Positions 32,912-45,970 of a DNA stretch of 64,000 nt are shown in pieces. The notes under the pieces are model-generated. The model was not told where the DNA came from. It worked only from the letters and a program-made list of their open reading frames with translations, and made no database searches. The DNA is from Corticium candelabrum. Its lineage: Eukaryota; Porifera; Homoscleromorpha; Homosclerophorida; Plakinidae. The translations under genes and the position numbers were made by a program. Location of the stretch: NCBI RefSeq assembly GCF_963422355.1, contig NC_085092.1, forward strand, positions 7,155,466 through 7,219,465, in the 5' to 3' direction. Position 1 is the stretch's first letter; each line of letters starts with the position of its first letter.

Positions 32912-33490
32912 GTGAGTGTATTTGCTTGTGACATTATTTGTGTTTTATTTTGTGAATTGTAAGGCTGGTATAATTGTTACTTGGTCTATTAGTTGATGTA
33001 ATTGAGTGAAGTGTGCAAGTTTGATTAGAAAGAACAATAAGGCCAATGCATGTAGGTTACAACGAAACAATGAAGCAACGAGAGAGAATATTGGTGAAAG
33101 TGTTGTAACAGTAAGAATTAACTGGAGAGAATAGAAGAGAGACGAGTGTTAGTGGATGAATGGGCTATAAGGACTAGTGTGTTTATGTGATGAACCTGTT
33201 GTGCATGCTGATTCAAGTAGACTTTCTTCAAGTAATATCTGTGTACTTTAATGTACATGTCAGTATCATCAGTAACCCTAACTGAAACCACCCTCAAACA
33301 CTAATAATTATTAGATGCATGAGCAAACACTTTAATTTGTGTGTGGTGTTGTCAAGAAAGATTAAGTGATGACAAAGTTGCAATGGCAATGTGACAGAAT
33401 TTGACATGCACGTGTGTTGTGAGCAGCTTACTTACTATAATCTCTTGTTGTTTACTGTTTTTTGTATCTCATTTCATCTGCTTGTTTTAG

Positions 33491-33604
33491 AAAGGATCAA
33501 CACCTTTACATCTTTGCTGCTCATGGCATTCCTGTTATGATTCTCATCTGTCAATTGTCAAGTTGTTAATATTATCAGGAGCTGATGTGTCAACAGTGAA
33601 CAAT
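33491..33604 (+). CDS. Gene 2, ankyrin exon 4
   Basis: 38 codons between ttgttttag and gtaagt. KGSTPLHLCCSWHSCYDSHL then SIVKLLILSGADVSTVNN, an ankyrin repeat with a short loop insert. Phase 0. Confidence 0.85.
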
Positions 33605-33799
33605 GTAAGTGTACATTTGTTGTGTTTGTTTACAGTATATCTTGCTAATGTGGAGTATGTAGCTCACATTTGATGAAGCTTAATCTATAAATAGTGACGG
33701 CAGTGATTGTGAACTCTGCCTAATGGTTAAAGATATTCTGAAATGTTGCAAGAAGAACAAACAGATAAATATAGACAGACTCGTTCCATCTGGGCCACA

Positions 33800-34260
33800 T
33801 CGTTTGCATTTATCCATCTGGGCGTTCTGTCTGCGCAGTTCGAGCTCCACACCGTTTTCTGGCAATTCGTGAAGGCACTCTTGGTGATCCATTGTTTCGA
33901 CGTGCTGATGGTGTGCACTTAACTCACAGATCGTTTACCGCTTGTCTGCGTTTACTGTTACATGGAGGCGGCATCGAGGAGACACTCTACACGGGTCATA
34001 GCTTCTGTATCAGTGCAGCAACAACTGCTGCAGCTGCAGGTATGCCCCTTGGTTGATCCAGACATTGGATCGCTGGTCTAGCGACTGCTACCGATGCTAC
34101 GTCCACACCTCAGCGGATACACTCAGGGGAGTCCCTTTGCACCTGGCAGCCACGTCTGCCCGTGGGACTCTGGCTTGGTGTCTGCTTGCTTTAAGTTGCA
34201 TTTGGGTCTGGCAGGCTGAACTCTGGAGGGAATGGGGTTGGGGGGTATGGTTACGTAAGT
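33800..34260 (+). pseudogene. Second tyrosine-recombinase retroelement fragment
   Basis: In the intron after ankyrin exon 4, the plus strand reads VHLTHRSFTACLRLLLHGGG, then a degraded HxxR box (TGHSFCISAATTAAAAG, Arg to Cys). After a frameshift near 34040 it reads IQTLDRWSSDCYRCYVHTSA. It belongs to the same kind of recombinase as at 997-1398 but is a different, older copy in the opposite orientation. Confidence 0.7.
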
Positions 34261-34941
34261 GAGTCCAGCCTTACAGTCTGGGTGGGCTGTACTTGGATTT
34301 GAAGCCTGGTGCCTTAGGTGGTCAAGAAACCCTGTGCTCCGGGTGATTTAGAACCAGCGCTTCGGTTTGGATGTGTTTTGTGTCCGACGATCTGGACGGT
34401 TTTGTCTGTGATGTTATTGATCTGGTGCTCTGGATGATCATATGGTTCAATGTATTTTGGCGCACCGAACGGTGTTCAGCATTTGAGTTATACAGTATCG
34501 TATCCCCTACTGTGAACCCCTCCCAATGCGACCCAAATCACGTTGCAACACTCTAAAGCATGGTGTTCTTGTGGGCATGGTGTTAAGCATGATAAAAGAT
34601 GACAGATGTGAGCAGTCATTAACTGGACACACGCATGCTCTAGGGTTACAGTAATATCTCTGTGGACGGATAGACGGAGCAAGGGATGGATGGACAATTG
34701 GAATGCAGCACATATGCTCATTATTATTGCTGGTGTTAATTGGCGAGCGAAGCGAGCCTCTCTCTTGTCATGTTAATTGAGCTCGAGATATATTATATTT
34801 ATATATTTATATATTTATATGCGTACATCAGCACTTGTCATATGGATTTATGGCAAAACAGAAAGACAAATCGACGAAACGGCGATGCCAGATGAATGCA
34901 ATTTTGACTCCGTAACATATGCGCTAAAAATTGAAGCAAGG

Positions 34942-34959
34942 GACCCCTTTCGAGGGGTC
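34942..34959. other. 7-bp stem with TTCG loop
   Basis: gacccct-ttcg-aggggtc forms a tight hairpin inside unassigned intron sequence (34260-35080). No gene is linked to it. Confidence 0.4.
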
Positions 34960-35084
34960 GACTCAATTGTAATTTGTTGGTGAGAAGAGTCAGACGACTC
35001 TCGATTTTGCTCCCCTACGCGACTAAAGAGCAAAGGAGACTGATTCGTGACAAACAGAATGAAAAGGAAAAGCTAAAAGAAGAG

Positions 35085-36010
35085 AAAAGTCTGTTTTTTG
35101 AGTTTCCGAACGTTACTTTGATAGAAATTATTGCTACGCAACCATTGTCACGTGACTATGCGATCATTGTTACGTAACTATCTCAGCTAATAAACAAGTG
35201 AGACGATTGAAGCGTGAACGAAGAATTGAAGACAACTATAGTATTTTGCGTTCAAATATTCGAACTCGGCGTTTAGTTACCTGATTCAGGCAAGCAATTA
35301 TTTGAATTGAGCATTCAGTTATCCGATTTGGGCATTCAATTATCCGATTTTCTGTCCTAATTAGAAGTAAGAAATATAGAAATAATTATTTTAGTCGCAC
35401 ATTTCTTCCATGACATCTTTTGATGCTCACACACGTTTCAGCTGAACAATAAATGATTAATACAAGAAAGGTGGGAAGGCAAAGTAGTGAAATTCGAGCT
35501 CTTGATTAGCTAAATACCCACTGCGACGCATGATGGACTGTTGCATGGTATCACGCAAGACGCGCGATTTACGAAGTATGCGGATTACACCACGATTGAC
35601 GGAGCAAGGCGTTGTTGTAGGCTTCCTAGATATGTAGATTTAGTTCGCTCACAACAGCTCAGCTGGACCTTCGTGGAAACATGGGACACCAAGATTAGTG
35701 CAAAGGAAATTATCGTACAACACACGCTAAAAATTCACGCTAAAGTCAAGATTAATTACAAATTATTGCGTCTAGACAGCTGACGAATGATGATATTTGA
35801 GCAGCTGCCCAACCGCAGACTATGTAAGTTATGATATTGCACAACGGTCGTAAGCAACGGATAATTGAACGCCGAGTTCAGATAATTGAACACCGGATTC
35901 GGATAATTGAAAGAAAAATACTATAGAAGAGCAACTGAAAGTCTGTTTCCTGAGTTCCCGCGTTTGTTTGACAGAAACTATTGCGTCATAACACAACCAT
36001 TGTTATGCGA
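35085..36010. repeat. Inverted-repeat element inside ~80-bp direct repeats
   Basis: Inner ends at about 35238-35350 and 35855-35926 are inverted, built from copies of attatccgaattcggg-like units and ctatagtattt. Outside them, 35085-35175 and 35936-36010 are direct repeats (aaagtctgttt...gagtt.ccg). An 80-codon frame inside (35541-35783) matches nothing I know. Confidence 0.5.
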
Positions 36011-36619
36011 ATAGGTAAAGACAGAACACCATGGCTCGCCAAACACAATGCTAACCGACCATTTACTAGTTAGTTAGTTATAAGAAACATTATTAGATAA
36101 AGACCTTGAGGGACATTGTTTGTATTGTAGTAGAGTGGTATTGTAAATTATAATGGTGAAGTGATAATGTTGTTAGATGGTGGTGTGACTGCATGGATGT
36201 GGAACTGTATTTAGTGAAATCATACATTGATAATGATTTTGTTTGAAGTCGTGATTATGAATAATTGTCATTGGTCAGTCACATGACAGCATATGGCATG
36301 GCTACGTGTTGATTGTGGATGATGACTGAATCAGCAGTGAACATCAGTTTGCTTAGTTAATGTATGAGCAGTACTAGAATGAGTTGCTTTACAACTGTGT
36401 GGCACGACAGCTAAAGAGATTTTTAGTCAACTGCATGACATTTGTCTTATTCATATTGTCTTTCTAACATTCACTTTTATCACACACTTGCTATGCTGAT
36501 TGTGCATTGTGTATGTGCTGGATAATAAGCTGGTTAACTATTTATTGATTATATGTACTTTGTTTTGTGTGATATTGTTATGTTTCATTGCACTAATAAT
36601 ACTGTCTATTATTGGACAG

Positions 36620-36748
36620 GAAGGACAAACACCATTACAAGCTGCAGAAGAACAGTTGCAAAAAGACTGGAGTGATAGAGACTGGAGTGATTCATTTATA
36701 GAAAATCGTTCTCGAATTATTTCTTACTTGAAAGAATTGAATGAGAAT
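36620..36748 (+). CDS. Gene 2, last ankyrin-repeat exon
   Basis: 43 codons between attattggacag and gtatga, reading EGQTPLQAAEEQLQ, an acidic insert longer than in gene 1, and ENRSRIISYLKELNEN. It pairs with 102-215. The apparent membrane helix just upstream is translated intron. Phase 0. Confidence 0.65.
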
Positions 36749-36825
36749 GTATGAGCTGATTGTCACACAGTATAGGTTGTGTGTATTGATTAGTGGTTGT
36801 GTGTGATGTTAGAGTTCTGTGGCAG

Positions 36826-36888
36826 CTGGAAATTCAGCATCAAACATCACAGATAGTACAACTGCAGTTGCTGACAACGATCATCCAA
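36826..36888 (+). CDS. Gene 2, possible small linker exon
   Basis: 63 nt identical to 293-355, with acceptor ctgtggcag and donor gtaagt. Base-for-base conservation argues that it matters, but its phase fits the Roc exon only in one frame and the ankyrin exon only in another. Confidence 0.35.
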
Positions 36889-37281
36889 GTAAGTGAGACA
36901 ATAGAAACATTTGATGACGTCGTACAATAGACATTAACATCATTCGTAATACACTACTGTGTTGTAAGCAACATGCCCGCTAGTTGCGATACCGCGTAGA
37001 CACAAGACAGTGTGGGCTTCAATGGGGCAACGTGGCAGGCTGTGAGGGATTTGTGAACAATGAGTTAACCAGAGTTGTCATGTCATACGCTGAGCTTTGA
37101 CAAGTGGTGTGAACCCAAGAGGTCACTCAGGGTGACGTTGGAGGATCAACACCTGTTAGAACCACCATGTAGTCAAGCCCAAGAGGTCAGTCAAGCTGAC
37201 GTTGGAGGCTCAACACACCATCACAGAATCTATTCGTTTAATGACGTACACGAGACAACTGGCTTGCACCGAAGTTGTTAG

Positions 37282-38045
37282 TCACGTTGACGTTGCAACC
37301 TGAGTGGAGATACACTCGTACGTAGTGTTGGGGCAAGACTGACCTGAACAAGGCCCCTCCTCCAAATGGCACGCTACCCCAAAGAGAGCCAGGAGACTGC
37401 GTGTGTACCAGGGTGCTGGGATACAAACTGAGACCATCAAATTCAACAGATATGACCCGTCTACATGTGCAAATAGTGGTAGATCTGATGCTCTAGGACA
37501 GGCCATGTAATTTTTCAACTCCTTTACCGCACAGATTGAATGGTGTGTTCGTCTAATAAATGAGTTGACGTCCAAGCAGAACGGGTTCGTTTTAGAAGCC
37601 TTGATGTGCAGCCAATACCCGTTGTCGTCGGTTGTGAGATCAGGGCGTAATAGCTTTCGGTCTTTGTCACAACTGCTGGGGCTCAGAGTCGTAAATTCCA
37701 AGGACCGAATAAAGCCAAAGAAGGCCACGGTAAAGGCGGCCCAGTACATCTGATGGTCGTCGTTTGATAGGTCAAGATGTTCTCGCAGCACCGATTTCAT
37801 TTGACTCATGATCTTGATAGTGATTGGAAGGCAAGGAGTGGGAGGTATATGTCTAATAACGGCAGTATAGTTAATGTTTGCCGCCGTAAAAAAAGCGAGC
37901 AGCGGATGAGTGCCATTAGATTGGGGCAGCGGGGTGAGTCGTGTTGCCATAAGTCGACTACGCTCTGATTGTCACAGTGGAATAAAACCCGCTTGCCAGA
38001 CCAATGCTTGCCCCACATCAAACAGGCTGCGACGACGGCAAACAA
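37282..38045 (-). pseudogene. Ngaro-like copy 2: RNase H end and tyrosine recombinase N-terminal half
   Basis: The minus strand reads the RNase H tail (FHCDNQSVVDLWQ), then a recombinase with its first catalytic Arg region intact (AFFGFIRSLEFTTLSPS) and KASKTNPF. About 330 bp encoding the HxxR/Tyr half, present in copy 1 (~950-1277), is deleted here near 37450, so the recombinase is headless in this copy. Confidence 0.78.
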
Positions 38046-38056
38046 TTCTGGCCATG

Positions 38057-39066
38057 CTATTGACTTCCTCGATTCCAGCGTCTAGTACAACTGCCAGTCA
38101 CCATGGAACCGGGCGCATCTATGTAGAGCTCCATGTCTGCGGTGGCAGAGAGATGGACATCCGGCATCATTGCCACCCCATTCCAGGACGGGAGAAAGCA
38201 ATACCACCAATGGAAATCCTTCCTAGTTTTTGCTATTAACGTAGACATGGTGTGATGACTCAATTGGACGGAGCTTGTCAGGTCAATGAGTCGGCGTAGA
38301 AACTTTGGACTGTCGGAATGACCTTGCATACAGAACTAAACTTACCGATTATGGATTGTAAGTCACACTTGGTCGCCTTACGGTGTGACAGCCATTGGGG
38401 AATTTTATCCATCAGATCCCTCAGTTTTTCAGGAGGTAACGTAGCAACCAGCACCTCGGAGTCAAGTTCAATGCCTAGGAAAGTTATGGTTGTAGTCGGG
38501 CCTGTTTCTTTGCTCCGCTCCATCAGTACAGTACGCCCAGCTGATGGGCTTTGTTCTTCACCCGTGTCATGGATGCATGGCAAGTGGAGTTGTGAGGTTC
38601 GTCAAAGAAGAAATCGTCGAGGTAGTGTAGAACACAATTAATGTGGCACTCGTTGAGGAGCGTAGACCAAAGGGCAAGCGCTTGTTGACGTAGTATTGGC
38701 CGTCCCAAAAGGTCCCAATCCTCTTGGCAGACTGAGCACAAACAAAAGGCATGTTTCAAGTCCATCTTCGCCATGCAGCAACCCTGACCGGTGTGTTTCA
38801 CGAAGGCAGTGGCATCATCAATTTTCTTGTACTGCAAGTGGTACTTCTCTGAGTCAACACCGTTGCTAATACTAAGTCTGCCAGGACAGGTGCATAATCA
38901 GTCTCCAGCTACCGTTTTTCTTTGGAACGACACCTATGCCAGAGCAGTGGAGAGTTGGCAGAGGGAGTTTGTTGTAAGCGTCAACCATGTCACTACGTTC
39001 GCTTTCTAAATCCAAGGGCTCGAAAAAATTGGTCCAACTAGTTGTTGACATTTGAAGAGTTTCCAA
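38057..39066 (-). pseudogene. Ngaro-like copy 2: reverse transcriptase
   Basis: Minus-strand pieces in broken frames: VVPKKNGSWRLIM (39000-38900), AKMDLKHAF and LPFGLRSS (38780-38660), the catalytic box HYLDDFF (~38620), then FLGIELDSEVLVATLPPEKL and LQSIIGKFSSVCKV (38500-38300), and WWYCFLPSWNG toward RNase H. This is the part lost from copy 1. Several frameshifts prevent a full protein. Confidence 0.8.
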
Positions 39067-39780
39067 AAATTTTATGTCGTCAAAACTTTTAGTCTAGGAC
39101 GTCATGTTGATATCAATCATGGTGTTTAGTGGTATACCACCATTTTGGAGCACGTGCGAGGAGAGGACTGGGTACGAGTCTAGTAAAACATACAGCACAG
39201 TATTCCGTACTTCAGAATGGCATGCAACCAAGCATATCCATACATTACCGCTGAGCCAATGGATACGACGTGTTACACTAGACAGAGCTAAGACATCTTT
39301 GCAATAGTGATAGCTAATTGAATTAGTGATTAAACACATACCACCTCTCTTTGTCAAAACAAGGCGGGGTTTCAATCAGACTTCCACATATCACATTGCG
39401 GAAGTTGTCCATTTTCTTGCTACTAAAATCATATCTACCCTATTTTGATCTACAGGATTTACCATTGCCTCTGCTTCGTCACGTGCTCCCTGGTCATAAA
39501 CTTCATGCCTGTACTCTGTCGGAATCCTGAGATGGTTCTCGCACTCCCCGTTTTATTATCCGGTATATGAGCAGTTTGTCAACATATGCTGTTGGCGTAA
39601 TAATTTACTACGCGTACATGTCATTGTACGACAAATGTCCCAATGCAAGCGTCAACCGTGAAGCGGCACATGTTTCAGTACAGTGCAGCTATTCACCTGC
39701 ATACTGAGAAAGCCATTACAAACTAGCCTTCGTCTGCTATAGTCGTTGTAAAATTTAACATCAAATGATGACTTGACGAC

Positions 39781-41237
39781 CTATTTTTTAAGCCCTGCCT
39801 TGCTGAACAATAACCTTTTGCTCGAGTGTGGAAGATAAACGAAAGTAATGTGCACCAGTGTAGCCAAGATTGAAACTATGATGTAGTGACCAAAGCAGTG
39901 ATTCAACAAACGTACGATCAGGGTGATTGTGTAGTGACATTGCAAAACCTCAGGCTGAAGTGGAGTGTCTGGTTTATGCTTGTTTATTGGGCCTGTGCAG
40001 GAACACGTGACCTCAGGGTGATCGTCGTGGCAGATGAAACATTCGTGTCGGTATTTGCACAGGCTAGGTGAGGCTTGGTTCTTGCATCTACCAGCATTGA
40101 AGAGACGGCAGATTTTGGGTTTGCCCGAAGAGGGATTGAAGATGTTACCGGAAGATGTGGTTGCTTGCGTGGGGGGACAAAAGGACTGCTCGGTGTGTGC
40201 ACAGTCTGTTGCCATGTGACCTGGTTGGCTGCATGTATAGCAAGTGATCGAGGTTGCTGCACGACCTGTGATGGTCAATCGTGTCCCATGTTACGCTTGT
40301 GGTCCTGCTGGCAAAATAACGAAAGGCTCTATTGTATTTTAGCCAGGCTGAGGTTTGGTATTGCGAGCTAGCTTGAGCGACTATAGACTGGTAGCCGATA
40401 AGTTTGTAACCTTGCGCCGGATCCGCTAGAAAGACTGTAGCCGCATATGCAGACCAAGTCTGAAGCCACGATTTGATGTTGCAGACATACCTGCACTTTG
40501 GACTAGATACCGAGGCTTTCATTGCCATGGTGACCTCGCTATGTTAGTCGGTACTTCAGTAAGTATGGTGTCAAAGTCATCATATTCACCTGCTAGTATC
40601 TTCCTCCTTGTCCTCCTAGATAACATCCAGGTTTTCTGGTTGATTGCTAGATCCGGCTGCCGTCCATGCGTGGCCGAGAGATGTGCGAGAGCTGGAACGA
40701 CGTGATTTTTGATCTTGTGCAGGAACGGCGACTGGTCGATCTAATCCATTGTTTGTGTGGTGATCGAGACCTTGAGGATGAGCGAGAGCTTCGGCTGCTG
40801 TCATTGTTCCGGTTTCCACAATTGCGACTCCGCGTCCTTCCTTGTGGTGTGGCGGGAAGAGCCTGACCGGGATCTTGAATGGGTGAGCATGGGACAAATA
40901 GCTTGAGACATGGCAGCTACTGATGCTTGTACTGCTGACTGGATCACAGTCTCTAGTGATGTGCTGTCGATTTGCGTGGCCATGGTAGGCGTTTCTGTCG
41001 TCACCGCCGTGGATAAAGCTGCTGACGGCTCTGTAGTTGTTGTAGTCGCTCTGTCAGTAGGAACAAGAGCAGCGGACAGTCGCTTGATTCGTTCCGGTCT
41101 GAGGCAATGGAGACAAGATGATATTGCTGTAGGAGCAATCGAATTGACACGTCTGAAAGCAAAGCAATTTCTTCCAGATAACGAGGAAGAGTGAGGGACG
41201 ATGCTCGTCGGGTTGAACGACTAGTGCACTTACTCAT
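39781..41237 (-). pseudogene. Ngaro-like copy 2: Gag
   Basis: Starts near 41237 (MSKCTSRSTRRASSLTLP), breaks into several frames, and ends with the zinc knuckle CYTCSQPGHMATDCAH and the Cys/His block ICRLFNAGRCKNQ...ECFICHDDHP. It parallels 2976-4411 with its own small indels. Confidence 0.75.
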
Positions 41238-42084
41238 ATCAAGAAAGCTAGCAGCTAGACAATGCTAACCGAACTATGCAACGTTCTCACAGTCATTTGT
41301 ATTAATACATAGTTGAACTGCTAGCTATTGACATTACAAAGGTTTGGCTAACCTCTGTAATCTGCTACTCCTGATGTTAGCGTACGTTTACTATGTAAAC
41401 CAACCAATGACGTCATACAATAGACATTATTTATGAAAGTCATTTCAAAGTTTGATACACTCGTTATAAACTGTTTGTATTATTAGCAACAGTACTGCTA
41501 CGTACACATTTATATACTAGAGTTCTTCATTGCACGTCAACTGAAATTTTTATCTCATATTGTTTATTAGTAATCACGTAATTAGCCATCAAGAGTTCAC
41601 TCACTTTGTTGTCACAGAAGATAGGACACGGCAGGAAATCAAACACAACAGTCCCAAATTTTCTAGGAAGTCCGGCAAGGTCCAGCAGTGTTGCTATGGG
41701 GGACATGATGGAGCCATGAACCCCTCAAAATTTGGGGTGTTGTAACTTTTTCGTTGCCTTAGATTCTGTTTGCTCATTAATTAAAGGCAGACTATTCATG
41801 CATATATCCCATTCATGTCCAGTTACTGCTTTTGTTGTTTTTTTGATTTGAAGGAGTTATGTCACTTTTTTATTTACTGGGTTTAAATTAATTGAGTTTG
41901 ATATCAACTGGCAGTTTGCACCCAACCATGGAAGACTGACGACACTGCTGCACGGTCTCAGAGAGCAAGCACAGCCACTAACTCTATCCCTAACCCTAAG
42001 GCAGATCTCCTGGAAACCTTGCTCACTCTTGTAGGAAATTTGGCATGGTCATGTGAATATTGTGATCCAGATTTCCTGAGGCAC

Positions 42085-42810
42085 CAGGAGACAGTCGGTC
42101 AAAGATGAGCCTCGTACTGGACATTTTAGTGAGTCGAGACGACGATCAGGTTTAAAGTGTGAGTATTTTATGAAAGAAGATCTACGTTTGAGTTGTGAGG
42201 ATGTGGCCGTGGATGTTTTGGTGTCAGGTGGATGTGGCCATCGAATTCTGAGGAATCACTCATTACTTAGAAAAGCTGCAGTGAAATGGGTCTTGCATGC
42301 TTTGACTGAATATCAGAAGTGGATGCGTGTCAAGTCAATCTCTCTCGGCAGCACATCACCAGGTACAAAAGAGAAACCTTGACATCAATGAGACCTGGCT
42401 GCGATGTTATGTGCCAGTGCTGAAGAGGCAGTCATCCAAATGACGTCATTCTTGGTCACCACATTAAAAAACTGGTGCAGCAAGGGAGCAAGAGGAACGT
42501 GATGACCCAACAATCGTTGCATAGGATCGTGAAGGTGTTTTTGTCTGCCACAAACTTTGATTGGATACTTTGGGCAACAAAGAACATTACAGCATGTTCT
42601 TTATGCAAAAAGCTGCGTGCAGCGCTACTTAAATAACGAGACGTCATGAACTCATGCATGCTGAGTCATTCCACACAACAATGCCAGTTGTTACACTGGT
42701 ATAGATAGTTACACAGCAAATGTTGTCTCCACTCTTCTGTAGTCATGCCCATACCTCACACAACCTATTCCCAGATTGAAGGCTCCCTGACTGTGACTTG
42801 TTTGAGGAAT
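42085..42810 (+). pseudogene. Dead mariner-family transposase, duplicated copy
   Basis: Parallels 5290-6020 and shares most of its stops and frameshifts. REGVFVCHKL and HYSMFFMQKAACSAT-like stretches are still readable. It was carried along by the segmental duplication. Confidence 0.72.
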
Positions 42811-43112
42811 TTTTACGCACGACTGCAAGAATCCAGCGGGTGACTCACCTTGCAAACAGTGTTATGAAGCTGCCAGACCACTGGAACAAAGTTACTATAT
42901 GCAAGCTGTTTTCACGGCCCAAATTTTTGTGTATACTTTAGTAATGTTATTTTACAATGTCATTGTAGCAAAGATTTGTGTACATTGAATTCAGAGATGT
43001 CATACAAGTTTGTCTCTAATTGACATACATTTTGTGTTTGTTGTTTGGTGACATTGTAGCTGTTATGCAGTCATTATTGTAAGTCAGTGTCTTCATCATT
43101 CTGTCTGTGCAG

Positions 43113-45341
43113 GTGCTATTGATCGTCTCGGTCCAATTGTTAAGGCTGATTTTGAAGTTGCTGTGAAAAAGGGAAAGTTGGCAATAATGCGAGGGAACAT
43201 TGACATGCTTGGTGAAGAAGATGCAGGCAAGACGACATTGGGAGATGCTTTTCTAGATCAGCCATTTATAGAGAAGAGAGAAAGTACGGTAGGAGCAGAC
43301 GTGAAAGTGATGAGAACGGGAGGTGGTCCAAACACGAACTGGAAGGAACTGAAACCAAAAGACAAAGAAGAGATCATTGATCAAGTTCTTGTCAGAGGCT
43401 TTCTTGCAAGACAACAACAAGTTGAGGCTCCAGAGCAGACACAAAACGACAATGGAGAGGAAGCTATTGGAGAGACAATCCAAGAAGTAGAACAGCAGCC
43501 AGCAGGTAGTACCAACACGGTAGCTTTACCAACAGCCAGACAAGCAACTAGTAAAGAAGGCAACACGACAGAGTTGAGGAAGCCGCTACGTGATTTGTTG
43601 TTTTGTAAAGAATTAACCGAGGAGCAAGCAAAGTTAGCAGAGGAACTGCGTCGTGACAAAGCTGCATTAGAAAAAAGTGAAAAGATGATGTTGATCACAG
43701 TGTGTGATCGCGGCGGTCAAGAGCAGTTTCTGATGACACACGCAGCATTGATGGCAGACAACAGTCAGCACAGTGCAACCGCTTACATGATAGTGATGGA
43801 TGGAACAAAGAGTCTTGCAGATCCCATACCTCAATGTTTGTTTCGACCAGAACAAGGAAGCGAGCAGTTGGTCATGCCACGTTTTGGCCCTACAACGAGA
43901 CGTGAGTTGTTGGCTTATTACATGAATGCCATCAAGATGGCACATCCAGTAGTGGGTTGTGGTCCTTTTCTTGGTCAGGGCTTCATTGATCAAGCACCAG
44001 TTACATTCGCCATGTCGACAAGACAAGACAAAACAAAGGACATGGATCCAAAATTCTTAGACGAACAAGAAGAAATATTGCAAGACATTGTACAGAAGAA
44101 CGACTTTGGTGGTCACATGATGTTGGCGCAGAAAAACCCAAACAAACTGACTTTTCGTGTTAACAACAGACGATCAGGCACTGGCAGTCCGGATCCGGTG
44201 CTAATGAAGGTGAAGGAGATATTTGTAGCAATGGTACGGTCACTGTGGAGTCAACGAGATGCTATTCCTTTGCCATGGGCAGTTCTCGATAAATTGTTGA
44301 GCAGAGTGTCTCAACTGGATGACAACGAAGGCAAAATACTAGACATCGAAGAAGTGTGTGAGTTGGCTCGAAAATTCTGTGACATTATGACACGAAGAGA
44401 ATGTCGATCGGCACTGCAGTATTTATCAAGTTTGAGCACAATTGCATTTTATTCTGATGTGAGTGAGTTAAAGAAGAAGGTCTTCACTGATCGACAGTGG
44501 CTGGTCAATGTTCTCACTGTCTTTGCTACCGTCCTGCATAAGAGTAACGTGCCACCAGAACTTTGGAAAGATCTGAAGAAATTGAAGGAAGAAGGTATGA
44601 TGTCATGGTCATTGGCTCACTATCTGTTGCTGCAGAAAGGTGTCAAGCAAAGTCAGTTTGAGTCCATCTTGTACCTGCTGCATCTATTCGACGTCATCTG
44701 TCCTATGATTACCTCACCAGAGATGCTGAAGGCTGTTCTGAAGGTTGAACAGTCATTCTTTGTTCCTTGCTTGCTTGAACAGAGATATAATAACAAGTTG
44801 GCATGGCAACAGCTGGCCGGCTCCACTCGATTTCCTCCCTCTCTCATATTTCGTCCTGATGGGTTTGACACGACTCCCGAGCCGATCTACTTTCGCTTGG
44901 TGTCTCGTTGTGCCACTGAATATGCCCATCCTCGTCCCAAACTGAAAAGAGGTCATGCTGTCTTTCATGTGGATGATGATCTTGAGCTTGATCTGGAACT
45001 GGTTTACCATGAACTGCATTACATCATTGCTACAGTATATTCTCCACGTCAAGTGTTTTCTCGTGATGAGCTGAAACGTCAATGTAGCATCATTCGTCAG
45101 TTTCTCTTTCATCAGCTCAAGGAGGCCAAGAAACGAGGATTGGATGGCTTCAAGTTTAATGTCTGTGTTTATCTTCCCTCGAGTGAAGCTGAAGACACCC
45201 AATCAATAGATGATGATTGTTTGGTGTGCATTGATAAATATCCATCTCAACAGAGTTTGATAAACCAGAAGAATGATCGTGTGTCACGAGAGCAATTTCC
45301 CACTTTGGATATCTGGTTTAATGACTCAAGGGAAAGTTTAG
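43113..45341 (+). CDS. Gene 2, Roc-COR GTPase exon
   Basis: Acceptor ctgtctgtgcag and donor ttag|gtaaat. Same domains as in gene 1: P-loop GEEDAGKT, DRGGQEQF, possible G4 STRQDK, COR blocks RRECRSALQYLSSLSTIAFY and FFVPCLLEQRY. It differs by a shorter Gln-rich insert (ARQQQVEAPEQTQNDNGE), Ser/Arg changes and a more acidic C-terminal strand (HVDDDLELDLELV). It is fully open with no internal stop, unlike the neighbouring pseudogenes. It continues the ankyrin exons of gene 2 and precedes the Death exon. Confidence 0.9.
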
Positions 45342-45398
45342 GTAAATATGATTATTTGTGTTGTTGATGGTTAGTATATAATTGATGTTACCTTATAG

Positions 45399-45443
45399 AT
45401 ATTGAAACTGGAAGTGATAGACAACAAGATGAGCAAACAACGA
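45399..45443 (+). CDS. Gene 2, linker exon
   Basis: 45 nt, IETGSDRQQDEQTT, with acceptor ttaccttatag and donor gtgagt. It keeps the frame from 45341 to 45594. Confidence 0.75.
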
Positions 45444-45593
45444 GTGAGTGTAGTTGTCTCGCTGTTGTTGTTTTACTGTGTACATTGACAGTTGAGTAGT
45501 AGCATGTAGTGAATATGAAGATTGTCTACTGTAGCTATGAATCATATAATGTCTGAAATGGTGTAATTGAAACATCTCTTGTTCTATTTTCAG

Positions 45594-45970
45594 AAAGTGA
45601 ATCTGCTGATTCGAGTGTGTCAACTCTAACATCTGGCGTTTGTCAACAGTCACAAGTGTGTAATCTTGATGACGAGTTGAGTTGTCAGCTGTTAGTAAAA
45701 GTTGCTCATAAAATATCTCACAGCTGGGAGGAATTCGGGTCTCTTCTGTCAGCAGATATGTTTCCTACAAGGAAAACGGACGTTATCACTGATACATACA
45801 GAAAGCCATTCTTGCGTGCTAAAGCCATGTTAGAAGAATGGAGAGAGGCAATGGGCAAAAGAGCTACTTGTGACTTGATTGTTCAAACACTTTTGGAGAT
45901 GGGTTTGAGGAAGGAGGCATGTGATATATTTGGTTATGATGTAGTAGAACTCATTTATCCAAACAAATAA
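45594..45970 (+). CDS. Gene 2, terminal exon: Death domain
   Basis: After the acceptor tctattttcag, a Ser-rich linker leads into the Death domain (LLVKVAHKISHSWEEFGSLL, RAKAMLEEWREAMG, LIVQTLLEMGLRKEACDIFG) and stops at 45968-45970. One extra Val near the end compared with gene 1. The complete gene 2 protein is ankyrin repeats, Roc, COR, Death. Confidence 0.88.
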
